A DNA stretch of 57,058 nucleotides, from positions 1-57,058 of the forward strand of contig VHBA01000009.1 in the NCBI GenBank assembly GCA_016872175.1. Direction: 5' to 3'. The notes under the pieces were generated by a model that was not told the DNA's origin, searched no databases, and saw only the letters and a list, made by a program, of their open reading frames with translations. The stretch is from Sphingomonadales bacterium. GTDB taxonomy: Bacteria > Bacteroidota > Bacteroidia > NS11-12g > UBA955. Made by a program: the position numbers and the translations under genes. This document shows positions 1 to 7,956 of the stretch, piece by piece (positions within the stretch are counted from its first letter, which is position 1; every line of letters starts with the position of its first letter).

Positions 1-75
1 TATTCGCCCCGGCTGGTTTTGGCTGGTTTGATAAATGAGAGGGTATGTTTTTCCCAGTGCAGTTGCATGCCGCAA
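1..75. other. Left window edge, no gene seen
   Basis: These bases lie downstream of the minus-strand DAHP synthase gene and run to the window edge. I see no convincing reading frame, hairpin or promoter here. It may be the 3' end of a transcription unit or part of a gene that lies mostly outside the window. Confidence 0.4.
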
Positions 76-945
76 TCAGGTGGTTGTCTTGGCTTCAGGG
101 AGCCTGGGCTTTTGGAAATCGAAGTGCTTGTTGCGCAGGGCGCCCTGCTGTGCTAAAGGCTGCATCATGGCTGCAAACTGGTCGAAATAAAGGCTTTGTT
201 CGCCATCACTCAGCGCTTTTTCGGGCTGGTTGTGTACTTCAATGATAAGGCCATCTGCTCCAGCTGCAATGGCTGCCATAGAAAGTGGCGCCACCAGGTT
301 GCGGTTTCCGGTACCCTGGCTTGGGTCTACAATTACCGGCAAGTGGCTGAGTTGCTTTACCAGCGCCACTGCGCCTAGATCCAATGTGTTGCGCGTAGCG
401 GTATCAAAGGTGCGGATTCCGCGCTCACAGAGGATGACGCGCTCATTGCCGCCTACCAAAATATATTCTGCTGCCAGCAGCCATTCTTCCATGGTGCTGC
501 TCATGCCACGCTTCAGCAAAACGGGCTTATTTATTTTACCCAATGCACGCAGCAAAGGATAGTTTTGCATGTTGCGGGTGCCTACCTGCAGGATATCGGC
601 ATATTCGCAAAGCTCATCCACCTTGTCGGCACTCATTACTTCACTCACCACGGCCATTCCGTATTTGTCGGCCGCTTTTCTGAGCAGTTGCAATCCTTCG
701 GTTTTCAAACCCTGAAAAGAATAGGGACTGCTGCGGGGTTTGTAGGCACCGCCGCGCAGAAAACGAACCTGTTGTTTGGCCAGAAACTCGGTGATGGTGA
801 ATACCTGTTCCTCATTCTCCACAGCACAGGGGCCTGCAGCCAGCATCAGCTCTTTGCCAATTTCCACGCCATTTACCTTGATAACGGTATCTTCGGGCTT
901 CCACTCGCGGCTTACCAGCTGGTAGGGTTTGCGTTTATCCATCAT
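76..945 (-). CDS. aroF: 3-deoxy-7-phosphoheptulonate (DAHP) synthase, type I-beta-like
   Basis: Condenses phosphoenolpyruvate with erythrose 4-phosphate, the first step of the shikimate pathway; cytosolic. The 289-residue TIM barrel shows the family hallmarks: GPC at residues 38-40, RGGAYKPRSSPYSFQG at 64-79, KRGM at 145-148, CERG at 173-176 and DPSQGTG at 207-213, which include the metal and PEP/phosphate-binding residues. There is no N-terminal chorismate mutase or ACT domain, so feedback control would have to come from another polypeptide. Two ATG codons (945 and 942) are in frame and either could start it. The symbol is given for the family; aroG or aroA would also be used. It is followed 18 bases upstream by the DUF4270 gene on the same strand. 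Confidence 0.93.
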   Translation of the reverse strand: MMDKRKPYQLVSREWKPEDTVIKVNGVEIGKELMLAAGPCAVENEEQVFTITEFLAKQQVRFLRGGAYKPRSSPYSFQGLKTEGLQLLRKAADKYGMAVVSEVMSADKVDELCEYADILQVGTRNMQNYPLLRALGKINKPVLLKRGMSSTMEEWLLAAEYILVGGNERVILCERGIRTFDTATRNTLDLGAVALVKQLSHLPVIVDPSQGTGNRNLVAPLSMAAIAAGADGLIIEVHNQPEKALSDGEQSLYFDQFAAMMQPLAQQGALRNKHFDFQKPRLPEAKTTT

Positions 946-963
946 GCAACTAACAAGTAAGGG

Positions 964-2283
964 TTAATTCAGTTTGGTGTAGGTTATAATCAATTTGGTT
1001 TTGCTGTGGTCTATGGCCACGCGGGCGCCGCTTACCGGCTGATCTGAAGGAATCGCCAGATAAAGCCCAAAATTTAGGTCCTCGTTGTAAAATTTCTTGG
1101 CACTGAGTAGGTTTTGCAGGTGTTTGGTTAGTGTAAATCGGTAGCTGCCGGTAGCTTCGTTGTAGGTGCCGCCGTAGCTGTCAGAAACACCGTCTTCCAC
1201 AAAGGTATTGCGGTCGCTGGTTTTGCCTGCAGGCTGGAACAGGTTTAGTCGTCCAGGCGCAGGGTGCAAGGCAGTAGCGGTGCCGGGAGCTACAAATAGC
1301 TGTAATTCTGCTTTATTGATGGCAATATTGCCAAGTTGGCCAAGATTAAGCAAATTAGGGATGCGAATATGGGTTTTCAGACCGTTGGGCGCCTGGGCGT
1401 AGGTTATGGTATAGGATTGGGCCGGATTGTTGAGTTGCTGCGCCACTGCTGCTTTGTACACGCCGGGCATACCTTTGTTGATGGTGTTTTTTGAACCGGT
1501 AAAGGTAAAAACCTGTGTAGCTGTATCACGGTAGTAAAGTAGGATTTTTGCCCTGTAGGCAAAACTGATGACATTGTTAAAGTCATATACACCAAAACCA
1601 CCTTTACCTTCGCTAAGATCCCGTTTTTCTGGTAAAACTGCAATGCCCGGAAAGTTTTCAATAAGCTTTTCTTGGCTGGTGTATGCGTCTTTGGGCAGCT
1701 GCATGAGTCGGCGCGCCATGCCGGCAGAAAGTCTCACCCTGATTCCTGGAGTAATCGCCGATTTGCCTTTTTTATAACGAATCGAATCTGTTTTGTAGTT
1801 GTAAACCGGACCATAGTAGCGGCTTTCCAGGGTTGGGTCGGTTTCCAGCACATCGCCCTGATAGTAAGCGTTGGTTCCTGTGATTCCGGTTTTCAGCGGC
1901 GTGATAGTAAAGCCTTGATAGGTTTGTTTGTCTCCGTAAAAATTTAATCCATTGATAAAAGGGATGAACAAAACAGCGGAATCCGGTTCTTCTGTGTTGG
2001 GAAAATCAGAGTTGGGCTCCAGCAGGCCGCATTGGGCGTAAGCACCGGAAGATATAGTTCCGAGCAGGGGATCATTCATACTGCCAAATAACACATAACG
2101 CAGGTTGTTTCCGGGAAGAGAATCTTCACGAACCGTGGTTGCTGTAAGGCTGAGTGTATCGGTGGTAAACAGCTGCATTTGCCCAGTATTTCCCTGCCCA
2201 TCGAGCACGATATTGCCACTCTGTTTTTTACAGGCAAACAGCAGTAATACAACCGGAAATAACCGAACCAGCCTTTTCGTCAC
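964..2283 (-). CDS. DUF4270 family lipoprotein
   Basis: A 439-residue exported protein with a lipoprotein signal (lipobox LLLFAC, lipidated Cys18) followed by KKQSG, so probably anchored in the outer membrane. Its start codon is GTG at 2283. The body is a beta-rich protein typical of the DUF4270 family, which is confined to Bacteroidota and has no established function. The gene order DUF4270, glycogen/starch-synthase-like, divergent panC recurs in the phylum. It lies 19 bases downstream of the glycogen-synthase-like gene and is probably cotranscribed with it. A GAACTTTG motif ends five bases before the GTG and may be a weak internal promoter. Confidence 0.85.
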   Translation of the reverse strand: MTKRLVRLFPVVLLLFACKKQSGNIVLDGQGNTGQMQLFTTDTLSLTATTVREDSLPGNNLRYVLFGSMNDPLLGTISSGAYAQCGLLEPNSDFPNTEEPDSAVLFIPFINGLNFYGDKQTYQGFTITPLKTGITGTNAYYQGDVLETDPTLESRYYGPVYNYKTDSIRYKKGKSAITPGIRVRLSAGMARRLMQLPKDAYTSQEKLIENFPGIAVLPEKRDLSEGKGGFGVYDFNNVISFAYRAKILLYYRDTATQVFTFTGSKNTINKGMPGVYKAAVAQQLNNPAQSYTITYAQAPNGLKTHIRIPNLLNLGQLGNIAINKAELQLFVAPGTATALHPAPGRLNLFQPAGKTSDRNTFVEDGVSDSYGGTYNEATGSYRFTLTKHLQNLLSAKKFYNEDLNFGLYLAIPSDQPVSGARVAIDHSKTKLIITYTKLN

Positions 2284-2302
2284 GGGGGCAAAGTTCGCGG
2301 TT

Positions 2303-3115
2303 TTACAGAGCTTGAGAAATCACTTTTTCATAAAAGCTCACATATTGTTCGCCAATAGGCTCTTCAGTATGTCGCATAACCGGCTTGGAACTGATGTGTT
2401 CAGCCACACAGCGATGGGCTTCATCGCAGGATGTAACCACCGCATCGGCATAGCTAACTGCGCCCTGGTGCAGGCTTTTAATATTGCCATCGGCAAAGCA
2501 CTGCATGGTATCATCCTGGATCTCGTTTAAGGATGCTTTTCTGGAGAAATCGGCACCCAGGCACTCTTCGGTGTCGTTGTATACACTGTATACAACTTTA
2601 GCATCCCTAAATACGGGCTCGTCTTTGTATACGGTTTTCAGGTAAACAGGAATAAGGCTGGTCATCCATCCCTGACAATGGATGATATCGGGTGCCCAGC
2701 CCAATTTTTTTACGGTTTCCATTACCCCTTTGCAGAAGAAAATGGTGCGTTCATCATTGTCATCAAAAAACTGGCCTTTTTCATCCTGGAAGATGGCCTT
2801 GCGGTGAAAATAATCTTCATTATCAAGAAAATAAACCTGCATTTTGGTCTGGGGAATGCTGGCAACCTTGATAATCAAGGGGTTGTCATTGTCATCTATC
2901 GAAATGTTGATTCCGGAAAGACGAACCACCTCGTGCAGGCGGTTTCTTCTTTCATTGATTACGCCGAAGCGGGGAACCAAGATGCGGATTTCATTGTCGC
3001 GCTCCTGAAGCGCCTGGGGAAGATTTCTTGCGATGATGGCCTGTGCGCTTTCGGTTTCGAGGAAGGGGGCCATTTCTGAACTGACAAACAGAACGCGTTT
3101 TTTGGTGATGCTCAT
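2303..3115 (-). CDS. Glycogen/starch synthase-like protein, single GT5 N-terminal domain
   Basis: At 270 residues this covers only the N-terminal Rossmann half of a GT5 glycogen synthase (normally about 480 residues); the C-terminal nucleotide-sugar-binding half is missing. The N-terminal landmark that should read K-T-G-G-L after the first strand is replaced by residues around E-S-A-Q (VSSEMAPFLETESAQ), so the ADP-glucose-binding loop is not conserved. Bacteroidota carry this short form widely and databases call it glycogen/starch synthase, but the sequence does not support catalysis. It is upstream of the DUF4270 gene and divergent from panC; a good promoter lies at 3150-3181. The family assignment is firm, the enzymatic name is not. 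Confidence 0.8.
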   Translation of the reverse strand: MSITKKRVLFVSSEMAPFLETESAQAIIARNLPQALQERDNEIRILVPRFGVINERRNRLHEVVRLSGINISIDDNDNPLIIKVASIPQTKMQVYFLDNEDYFHRKAIFQDEKGQFFDDNDERTIFFCKGVMETVKKLGWAPDIIHCQGWMTSLIPVYLKTVYKDEPVFRDAKVVYSVYNDTEECLGADFSRKASLNEIQDDTMQCFADGNIKSLHQGAVSYADAVVTSCDEAHRCVAEHISSKPVMRHTEEPIGEQYVSFYEKVISQAL

Positions 3116-3149
3116 GTATTGGGAACTCTATTGGGGAGATTACGATTTA

Positions 3150-3181
3150 CAAAATTAACACAATTTTTCCTGGAATTCAAA
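3150..3181 (-). promoter_or_regulatory. Promoter of glycogen-synthase-like/DUF4270 operon
   Basis: Read on the minus strand: TTTG (complement of 3178-3181), a 20-base spacer, then TAATTTTG (complement of 3150-3157). This matches the Bacteroidota primary sigma consensus TTTG / TAnnTTTG. It leaves a leader of about 30 bases before the ATG at 3115. Confidence 0.75.
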
Positions 3182-3215
3182 ACTTTTCGTGTTCAAAATC
3201 TTTTATTTGCATGGA

Positions 3216-3223
3216 TATATTTG
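3216..3223 (+). promoter_or_regulatory. -7 element of panC
   Basis: TATATTTG, an exact TAnnTTTG match, ends four bases before TTG 3228. It lies inside the longest possible panC reading frame (GTG at 3189) and therefore argues against that start. I see no good TTTG at the -33 position. Confidence 0.6.
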
Positions 3224-3227
3224 GTTT

Positions 3228-4049
3228 TTGTTGAAGGTTTTCTATTATACCAAAGCGGTTTCCCGCTGGGCTAAATGTCAAAATGACGCTTTTTCATTTG
3301 TGCCAACCATGGGCGCACTTCATGCCGGACACCTTGCGTTGGTGGAAAAGGCCAAGGCCCTTGGAAAGCCTGTATTGGTAAGTATTTTTGTTAATCCGGC
3401 GCAGTTTAACAATGAAGATGACCTGCTGAAATATCCAAGAACAATTTCGCCAGACCTTCGGCTTTTAAACGATGCTGGCGTAGATGCTGTTTTTTTACCG
3501 GTTACATCCGATTTATACCCGACGGACCTTGCTGATATTTATTTGGATTTGGGAGAACTGGATCACGTGTTTGAAGGTCAACACCGTCCAGGTCATTTTA
3601 AAGGTGTAGTCAAAGTGCTGCATCGTTTATTCTCGGTGCTAAACCCCGCTGATGTGTTTTTCGGACAAAAAGACCTGCAGCAATGCCTGGTGGTTGAGAA
3701 GCTGGTAGCGGCGTGTTTTTCGAATATTAGGCAACATAATATACCTACGCAAAGAGACCAAACAACCGGTCTGGCCCTCAGCAGCCGCAACGCAAGACTG
3801 TCAAGCGGCGGGCTAATAAAGGCGGGAAACATACACAAGGCCATGCAAATGGTTGCAAAAGACGACAATGTGGAAGGTGCGCGCACGTTGCTCAAAGAGC
3901 AGGGCATTGAAATTGAATACCTGGAAACGGTTGCTTTGCCAGATATGGTGCAAGCGACGGACACTTCATTAAAAAAAGTGGTGGTTTTTGCGGGCTATTT
4001 GGAGGGTGTTAGGCTAATAGACAACCTGGTTACAGCGGGTGATATTTGA
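3228..4049 (+). CDS. panC: Pantothenate synthetase
   Basis: Ligates pantoate and beta-alanine with ATP in coenzyme A biosynthesis; cytosolic. The protein shows the nucleotidyltransferase signature TMGALHAGH (HxGH), the pantoate-site motif VSIFVNPAQF, FGQKDLQQ, and SSRNARLS, which stands in for the KMSKS loop. About 273 residues, normal for the family. The frame is open from GTG 3189, but the extra N-terminal residues look unnatural and a -7 box (3216-3223) lies within them. TTG 3228, giving an M-L-K-V-F start, aligns better with known PanC proteins and sits exactly four bases after the box. It diverges from the glycogen-synthase-like gene. coaE and coaD, also CoA-pathway genes, are elsewhere in the window. 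Confidence 0.92.
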   Translation: MLKVFYYTKAVSRWAKCQNDAFSFVPTMGALHAGHLALVEKAKALGKPVLVSIFVNPAQFNNEDDLLKYPRTISPDLRLLNDAGVDAVFLPVTSDLYPTDLADIYLDLGELDHVFEGQHRPGHFKGVVKVLHRLFSVLNPADVFFGQKDLQQCLVVEKLVAACFSNIRQHNIPTQRDQTTGLALSSRNARLSSGGLIKAGNIHKAMQMVAKDDNVEGARTLLKEQGIEIEYLETVALPDMVQATDTSLKKVVVFAGYLEGVRLIDNLVTAGDI

Positions 4050-4109
4050 TTTGGAGCCTGACAAAAAACCGCCAGCATTTGTTTTTTATGCCATCCGCCC
4101 CGTTTGTTG

Positions 4110-4117
4110 TATTTTTG
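4110..4117 (+). promoter_or_regulatory. -7 element of nusB
   Basis: TATTTTTG matches TAnnTTTG and ends 12 bases before ATG 4130. No clear -33 TTTG at the right distance. Confidence 0.5.
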
Positions 4118-4129
4118 CAGCAACGTTCT

Positions 4130-5065
4130 ATGATTTCACGGAGGTTGGTAAGAATAAAAGCGCTGCAAGCTTTGTACGCAGCGCAGCAGGGTGGCGATTC
4201 CGCCAAAGCACAGTGCAGACAGGGTTTATTATCCTCGCTTATGGTCACGTATGATGTGTATGTGTTTCTGCTGGAACTTCCCCATTATTTAAATGAATAT
4301 TTACTGAGTGAGCAGGAAATAGAAGTTAAAAAGTTCTATCCTGATAAAGAGAAAATTCGCCGTCTTGGGCTGCTGAATAACAATGCGCTGGCCAAAAGTA
4401 TTTACGACAAAACCCTCAAGCACAAACGCCTTTATTTCATGGCAAACTGGTCGGAATATGGGGATTCTTTTCCCACCATTACCGATTGGCTGTTTCAGCA
4501 GGAATTTACCACCGATTACTGTGTTTTTGACAACCCTGATTCTGCGCAGCAGCAAACGTTTTTGCAGGAGTTTTATCGTTATCTTTTAGGTGAGTGTGAG
4601 CCTTTTTATTTGCTCATGCAGGAAGCTTATGGCGCCTGGGATGATGATGAAAACACCCTGGATCGCGAACTGGAAAAAACCCTTGCTGCAAGCCCTGAAA
4701 ATATCACCCCAGGCATTCCGTATTCAAACGATGATGATGAGGTGAAAATGGCGATGCTGCTTTTTGATCTGGTGATGGCTAACAGCGAAAAATACGAGGA
4801 ATATGTGAGCACAGTCACCGAAAACTGGGATCCCGGACGTATAGCTATTATAGATTTGCTGTGTCTGAAGCTTGCATTGGCAGAATTTACATCGTTCCCC
4901 CATATTCCACTAAAGGTTACCATCAATGAATACCTGGATGTGGTGAGGGAATACAGTACACCTAACAGTGGTCGTTTTTTAAACGGTGTGTTGGATAAAT
5001 TGCGTGTTTCTCTTGCAGAAAGTGGTATTATCGTCAAATCAGGCAGGGGTTTGCGGGATAAATAA
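4130..5065 (+). CDS. nusB: Transcription antitermination factor NusB
   Basis: NusB binds boxA RNA with ribosomal protein S10 during rRNA transcription. The 311-residue protein is much longer than the roughly 140-residue E. coli NusB: the all-helical NusB fold is split into an N-terminal helix (RRLVRIKALQALYA) and a C-terminal core (WDPGRIAIIDLLCLKLALAEF, then KVTINEYLDVVREYSTPNSGRFLNGVLDKL), separated by about 200 extra residues. That long insertion is the usual Bacteroidota form. The start at ATG 4130 (MISRRLVRIK) is chosen over the open frame at 4046, which would overlap panC and lie upstream of the -7 box. The DUF1573 lipoprotein follows after 18 bases with its own promoter. Confidence 0.9.
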   Translation: MISRRLVRIKALQALYAAQQGGDSAKAQCRQGLLSSLMVTYDVYVFLLELPHYLNEYLLSEQEIEVKKFYPDKEKIRRLGLLNNNALAKSIYDKTLKHKRLYFMANWSEYGDSFPTITDWLFQQEFTTDYCVFDNPDSAQQQTFLQEFYRYLLGECEPFYLLMQEAYGAWDDDENTLDRELEKTLAASPENITPGIPYSNDDDEVKMAMLLFDLVMANSEKYEEYVSTVTENWDPGRIAIIDLLCLKLALAEFTSFPHIPLKVTINEYLDVVREYSTPNSGRFLNGVLDKLRVSLAESGIIVKSGRGLRDK

Positions 5066-5079
5066 TCGTAGTATATTTG
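5050..5079 (+). promoter_or_regulatory. Promoter of the DUF1573 lipoprotein, leaderless arrangement
   Basis: TTTG at 5050-5053, an 18-base spacer, then TATATTTG at 5072-5079. The -7 box ends four bases before ATG 5084, so the transcript is predicted to start at or next to the A of the start codon. The -33 box lies inside the end of nusB. Confidence 0.72.
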
Positions 5080-5083
5080 CATA

Positions 5084-5593
5084 ATGCAACACCGCCTTCT
5101 GATTTGCTTTTCGCTTTTGACTGTGGGATTTATGGCTGCCTGCGGCGGCGACAAATCAAACGTATCGGCCGATAAAATTGAAAATGAGGCCACTGTAGAA
5201 AACCCTAAACCTGATAACAACGGTCCAAAAGGGACGCCGTTGTTTACTGATACGGTTTATAATTTCAACAAGGTAACCTCGGGCATGCAGCTAAAACACC
5301 GCTATAAGTTTAAAAATGTAGGCACGGGCGATTTGCTCATTCGCAATTGTCAGGCTGCCTGCGGATGCACCACCCCCGGATGGACCAAAGACGTTATTAA
5401 ACCCGGCGAAGACGGCTATGTGGATGCAACTTTCAACTCTACAGGACGCGGCGCCAAAGAAGGTCTGGAAAACGAAAAGTCCATTACGGTGGAGTTTGAA
5501 AACTCAACCATTGAAACCGTTTTGCTAAAGTTTAAAGCAACTGTGTTTTCTGCCCCTGAAGAGGACGAAGAATACGAACAAAACAATCATTAA
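5084..5593 (+). CDS. DUF1573 domain lipoprotein
   Basis: A 169-residue secreted lipoprotein with signal peptide and lipobox VGFMAAC (Cys20) followed by a Gly-Gly-Asp linker rich in Lys, Glu and Asn. The rest is one DUF1573 domain, an immunoglobulin-like fold common in Bacteroidota, recognised by the segment FNKVTSGMQLKHRYKFKNVGTG, the conserved Cys pair in CQAACGCTTP, and IKPGEDGYVDATFNSTGRG. Function unknown; some members are placed near protein-export genes, as here, where yajC follows after five bases. The C-terminus is strongly acidic (EEDEEYEQ). Confidence 0.88.
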   Translation: MQHRLLICFSLLTVGFMAACGGDKSNVSADKIENEATVENPKPDNNGPKGTPLFTDTVYNFNKVTSGMQLKHRYKFKNVGTGDLLIRNCQAACGCTTPGWTKDVIKPGEDGYVDATFNSTGRGAKEGLENEKSITVEFENSTIETVLLKFKATVFSAPEEDEEYEQNNH

Positions 5594-5598
5594 TTCAT

Positions 5599-5910
5599 AT
5601 GTTTATTCAATTGCTACAAACCGGCAACGCCGGACAATCCTTTGGGATATTACCCATGTTGTTGATCATGGTGGTGTTTTTCTTTTTCATGATTTGGCCA
5701 CAGATGCGGAAGCAGAAAAAAGCCAAAGCCTACCTGGCAGAGCTTAAAAAGGGTGACCACGTGGTAACTACCGGTGGTTTTCATGCCAAAATTTCCCAAA
5801 TCGCCGATACTCATTTTATCCTGGAAATTGAAGAGGGTAAAATAAAGGCTGAAAAAGCAGCGGTGAGCATGGAAATGACCTTGGCTGCCTATCCAAAGCC
5901 CAAGGCATAA
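5599..5910 (+). CDS. yajC: Preprotein translocase subunit YajC
   Basis: Small accessory subunit of the SecDF-YajC complex. The 103 residues contain one N-terminal transmembrane helix (about residues 14-35, ILPMLLIMVVFFFFMIWPQMRKQKK), ending in the family-typical RPQxKRxK-like basic stretch, followed by the cytoplasmic beta domain with LKKGDHVVTTGGFHAKI and LEIEEG. It sits between the DUF1573 lipoprotein and coaE with spacers of 5 and 7 bases, so the three are probably one transcript. Confidence 0.92.
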   Translation: MFIQLLQTGNAGQSFGILPMLLIMVVFFFFMIWPQMRKQKKAKAYLAELKKGDHVVTTGGFHAKISQIADTHFILEIEEGKIKAEKAAVSMEMTLAAYPKPKA

Positions 5911-5917
5911 CACCTTG

Positions 5918-6526
5918 ATGCGCGTTGGTATCACCGGCGGAATAGGAAGTGGCAAATCCACGTTTTGCCGTGTGTTTGAATCACTGGGGGTACCTGTTTA
6001 TTGCGCCGACGCAGAGGCAAAGCGCCTTTATATTGAAAACAACGAACTTAAATCTGCACTGTTTGCGGCTTACGGCCCATCTGTTCTCGAAAATGGTGAA
6101 ATTAATAACGCTTTTTTGAGGACAATTGCCTTTGGAGATGCGGAAGCTTCGCAAAAACTGAATGCCCTTGTGCATCCATTTGTGTTTGAACATTACGAAA
6201 AATGGTGCACTACGCATGAAAATCATGCCTACACGCTTAAAGAAGCGGCCATACTTTTTGAAAGCGGCAGCTACAGACGCATTCACAAAACTGTTGGGGT
6301 GGTGGCGCCCGAAGAATTGCGCATTCAGCGTGTTATGAATCGCGACTACTGCTCAAGGCAAGATGTTTTGTTGCGCATGCAAAAACAGATGCCCCAGGAC
6401 GAACTGTTGTCAAAGTGTCACTACATTGTTCACAACAACGAAACCCTCAGCATCATTGAGCAGGTGAGAAGTTTACATAAAAAACTGATTGCAGATTCAG
6501 TAAATACCTGGCCTTTCATGGCATAA
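5918..6526 (+). CDS. coaE: Dephospho-CoA kinase
   Basis: Phosphorylates the 3'-OH of the ribose of dephospho-CoA, the last step of CoA synthesis. The N-terminal P-loop GGIGSGKST (residues 7-15) is intact, followed by the family motif VPVYCADAEAKRLY, and the LFESGSYR region corresponds to the LID/core segment. About 202 residues, normal length. I use ATG 5918 rather than TTG 5915. Seven bases separate it from yajC. A bidirectional terminator hairpin follows at 6525-6552. Confidence 0.93.
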   Translation: MRVGITGGIGSGKSTFCRVFESLGVPVYCADAEAKRLYIENNELKSALFAAYGPSVLENGEINNAFLRTIAFGDAEASQKLNALVHPFVFEHYEKWCTTHENHAYTLKEAAILFESGSYRRIHKTVGVVAPEELRIQRVMNRDYCSRQDVLLRMQKQMPQDELLSKCHYIVHNNETLSIIEQVRSLHKKLIADSVNTWPFMA

Positions 6527-6552
6527 AAAAACCCGCTTTGAACAGGTTTTTT
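6525..6552. terminator. Bidirectional intrinsic terminator
   Basis: AAAAAACC pairs with GGTTTTTT around an 11-base loop. The A-tract/T-tract arms let it terminate both coaE (plus) and the convergent lipoprotein gene (minus). The GC part of the stem is short, so strength is uncertain. Confidence 0.6.
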
Positions 6553-6568
6553 GTGGATTTCGCTGGTT

Positions 6569-7111
6569 TTAGTCAATAAAATATTTTACGTCTTCAAACT
6601 TTCCGTTGGTCACATTAAAGCCGGCACCGCCGACGTTGGAAACCATGTTGAAGTTGAAGCTGCCTGAGAATTTTCTGGTTACATTATCCCATTTTGTGAT
6701 GGTAAAGCTGTAACTGGTGGTATACATCAGGAAGGCCTGAAACAAAGATGTTTCATCAAATTTGGGCAGGTAAAACATACCCCCTTCGGTGGATGTGGTA
6801 CCGGTGTAGGTTCCAACCTTGCCAGGAGTTAGGGTTATCTGTGCAAGCACCACGGACGTATCTGAAAAATTGGTGGAAATAAAAGTCATGGTGTCACCAG
6901 CCATATACGCTTCGCAACCGGGAAAACTATCCAGGCCTGTATAGGTTTCTGTTTTGCCGCTGGTCCAGGGTTTTCCATTAACGCTGCAGCTGGTAATGCC
7001 AGCATTGGGCGAAGGCGTGGGGGTTGTGTTTTTGTCATCTTCCTTTTTGCAGGAAGTGGTCATCAGGAGTGCAGTGGCACCCAGAAAAAATAGTTTTGTG
7101 ATGTTTTTCAT
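6569..7111 (-). CDS. Small secreted lipoprotein of unknown function
   Basis: 180 residues. A signal peptide ends in the lipobox LLMTTSC (Cys21), followed by a KKEDDKN linker and a Thr/Pro-rich spacer. The mature part is beta-rich, starting ITSCSVNGKPWTSG, an opening often seen in small Bacteroidota lipoproteins (DUF6252-like), with a repeated Thr/Gly-rich strand pattern. No catalytic motif is visible. It lies convergent to coaE and downstream of the enoyl-CoA hydratase gene on the same strand, but 47 bases separate them. I do not assign a function. Confidence 0.7.
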   Translation of the reverse strand: MKNITKLFFLGATALLMTTSCKKEDDKNTTPTPSPNAGITSCSVNGKPWTSGKTETYTGLDSFPGCEAYMAGDTMTFISTNFSDTSVVLAQITLTPGKVGTYTGTTSTEGGMFYLPKFDETSLFQAFLMYTTSYSFTITKWDNVTRKFSGSFNFNMVSNVGGAGFNVTNGKFEDVKYFID

Positions 7112-7158
7112 ATGTTTTTTGTTTGTTTTAATACAGCATTTTTGAGCTTTACCCCCAA

Positions 7159-7950
7159 TTATTTACCGGGGAAATTGGGTTTTCTCTTATTTAGAAAAGC
7201 GTCTGTGCCTTCTTTGAAATCTTCCGAGACAAAAGCTTCGCCGAATTCGTAAATCTCGCGCTGCATGCCATTAACATTGGGGCGGAAGAAATCGTTTACA
7301 CACTTAATTACTTTACCGACCGCCACCGGACTTTTGGTGCTGATTTTAGCTAGAATCTCGCGGCATTTGGGTAATAAATCCTCCAGCGAAACCACATGAT
7401 TTACCAATCCCAGCTGCATTGCGGTTTGCGCATCAATGCTGTCGCCGGTTAGCAATATTTCCACAGCCTTGCCTTTACCCACCAGTTGAATCATGCGCTG
7501 TGTGCCGCCATAGCCGGGAGGAACACCCAAGTTTACTTCAGGCTGCCCAAATTTGGCGTTTTCTGAAGCAATACGCATGTGGCAACACATGGCCAGTTCG
7601 CATCCGCCACCGAGCGCAAAGCCGTTTACCGCGGCTATCACCGGTTTTTCGCTGTTTTCGATGGTGTTCATCACATCGTGGCCATCTGCACTCATGCGGG
7701 TGGCCTGATCTTCCGTGAAATGGGCAAATTCGCTGATGTCTGCCCCTGCAGCAAACGCCTTTGTTCCGGAGCCGGTCAGGATAATTCCCTTTACCATTTC
7801 ATCTGACTGGGCTTCCACAACCGCCATACGAATTTCCTGAAGGGTTTTAAGTGTCAGTGCGTTGAGTTTGCTTTCCCTGTTAAGGGTAATGGTAAGAACC
7901 CCTGCTTCTATTTGGGTAAGGATGTTCTCGTATGTGGCAATCGTGTCCAT
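7159..7950 (-). CDS. Enoyl-CoA hydratase/isomerase family protein
   Basis: Crotonase-fold enzyme of 263 residues that hydrates enoyl-CoA thioesters. Seen: the oxyanion-hole segment FAAGADISEF, the catalytic-Glu segment NGFALGGGCELAMCCHMRIA, and the second Glu in AKFGQPEVNLGVPPGYGGTQR; both acidic residues of the hydratase pair are present, which favours hydratase over isomerase. GVPP replaces the more common GIIP or GLFP. It begins six bases after a stand-alone B12-binding domain gene. That pairing suggests short-chain acyl-CoA or methylmalonyl-CoA metabolism, but substrate specificity cannot be read from sequence. Confidence 0.88.
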   Translation of the reverse strand: MDTIATYENILTQIEAGVLTITLNRESKLNALTLKTLQEIRMAVVEAQSDEMVKGIILTGSGTKAFAAGADISEFAHFTEDQATRMSADGHDVMNTIENSEKPVIAAVNGFALGGGCELAMCCHMRIASENAKFGQPEVNLGVPPGYGGTQRMIQLVGKGKAVEILLTGDSIDAQTAMQLGLVNHVVSLEDLLPKCREILAKISTKSPVAVGKVIKCVNDFFRPNVNGMQREIYEFGEAFVSEDFKEGTDAFLNKRKPNFPGK

Positions 7951-7956
7951 TGAAGG

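Noticed and set aside
4046-4129. Longer nusB frame starting at 4046, and longer frames before pth, prfA, purQ, accA, ssb, the GT2 gene at 29736 and the PhyH gene at 53221
   Set aside because: These extensions overlap neighbouring genes or include the -7 box, and their extra N-termini do not resemble the families.
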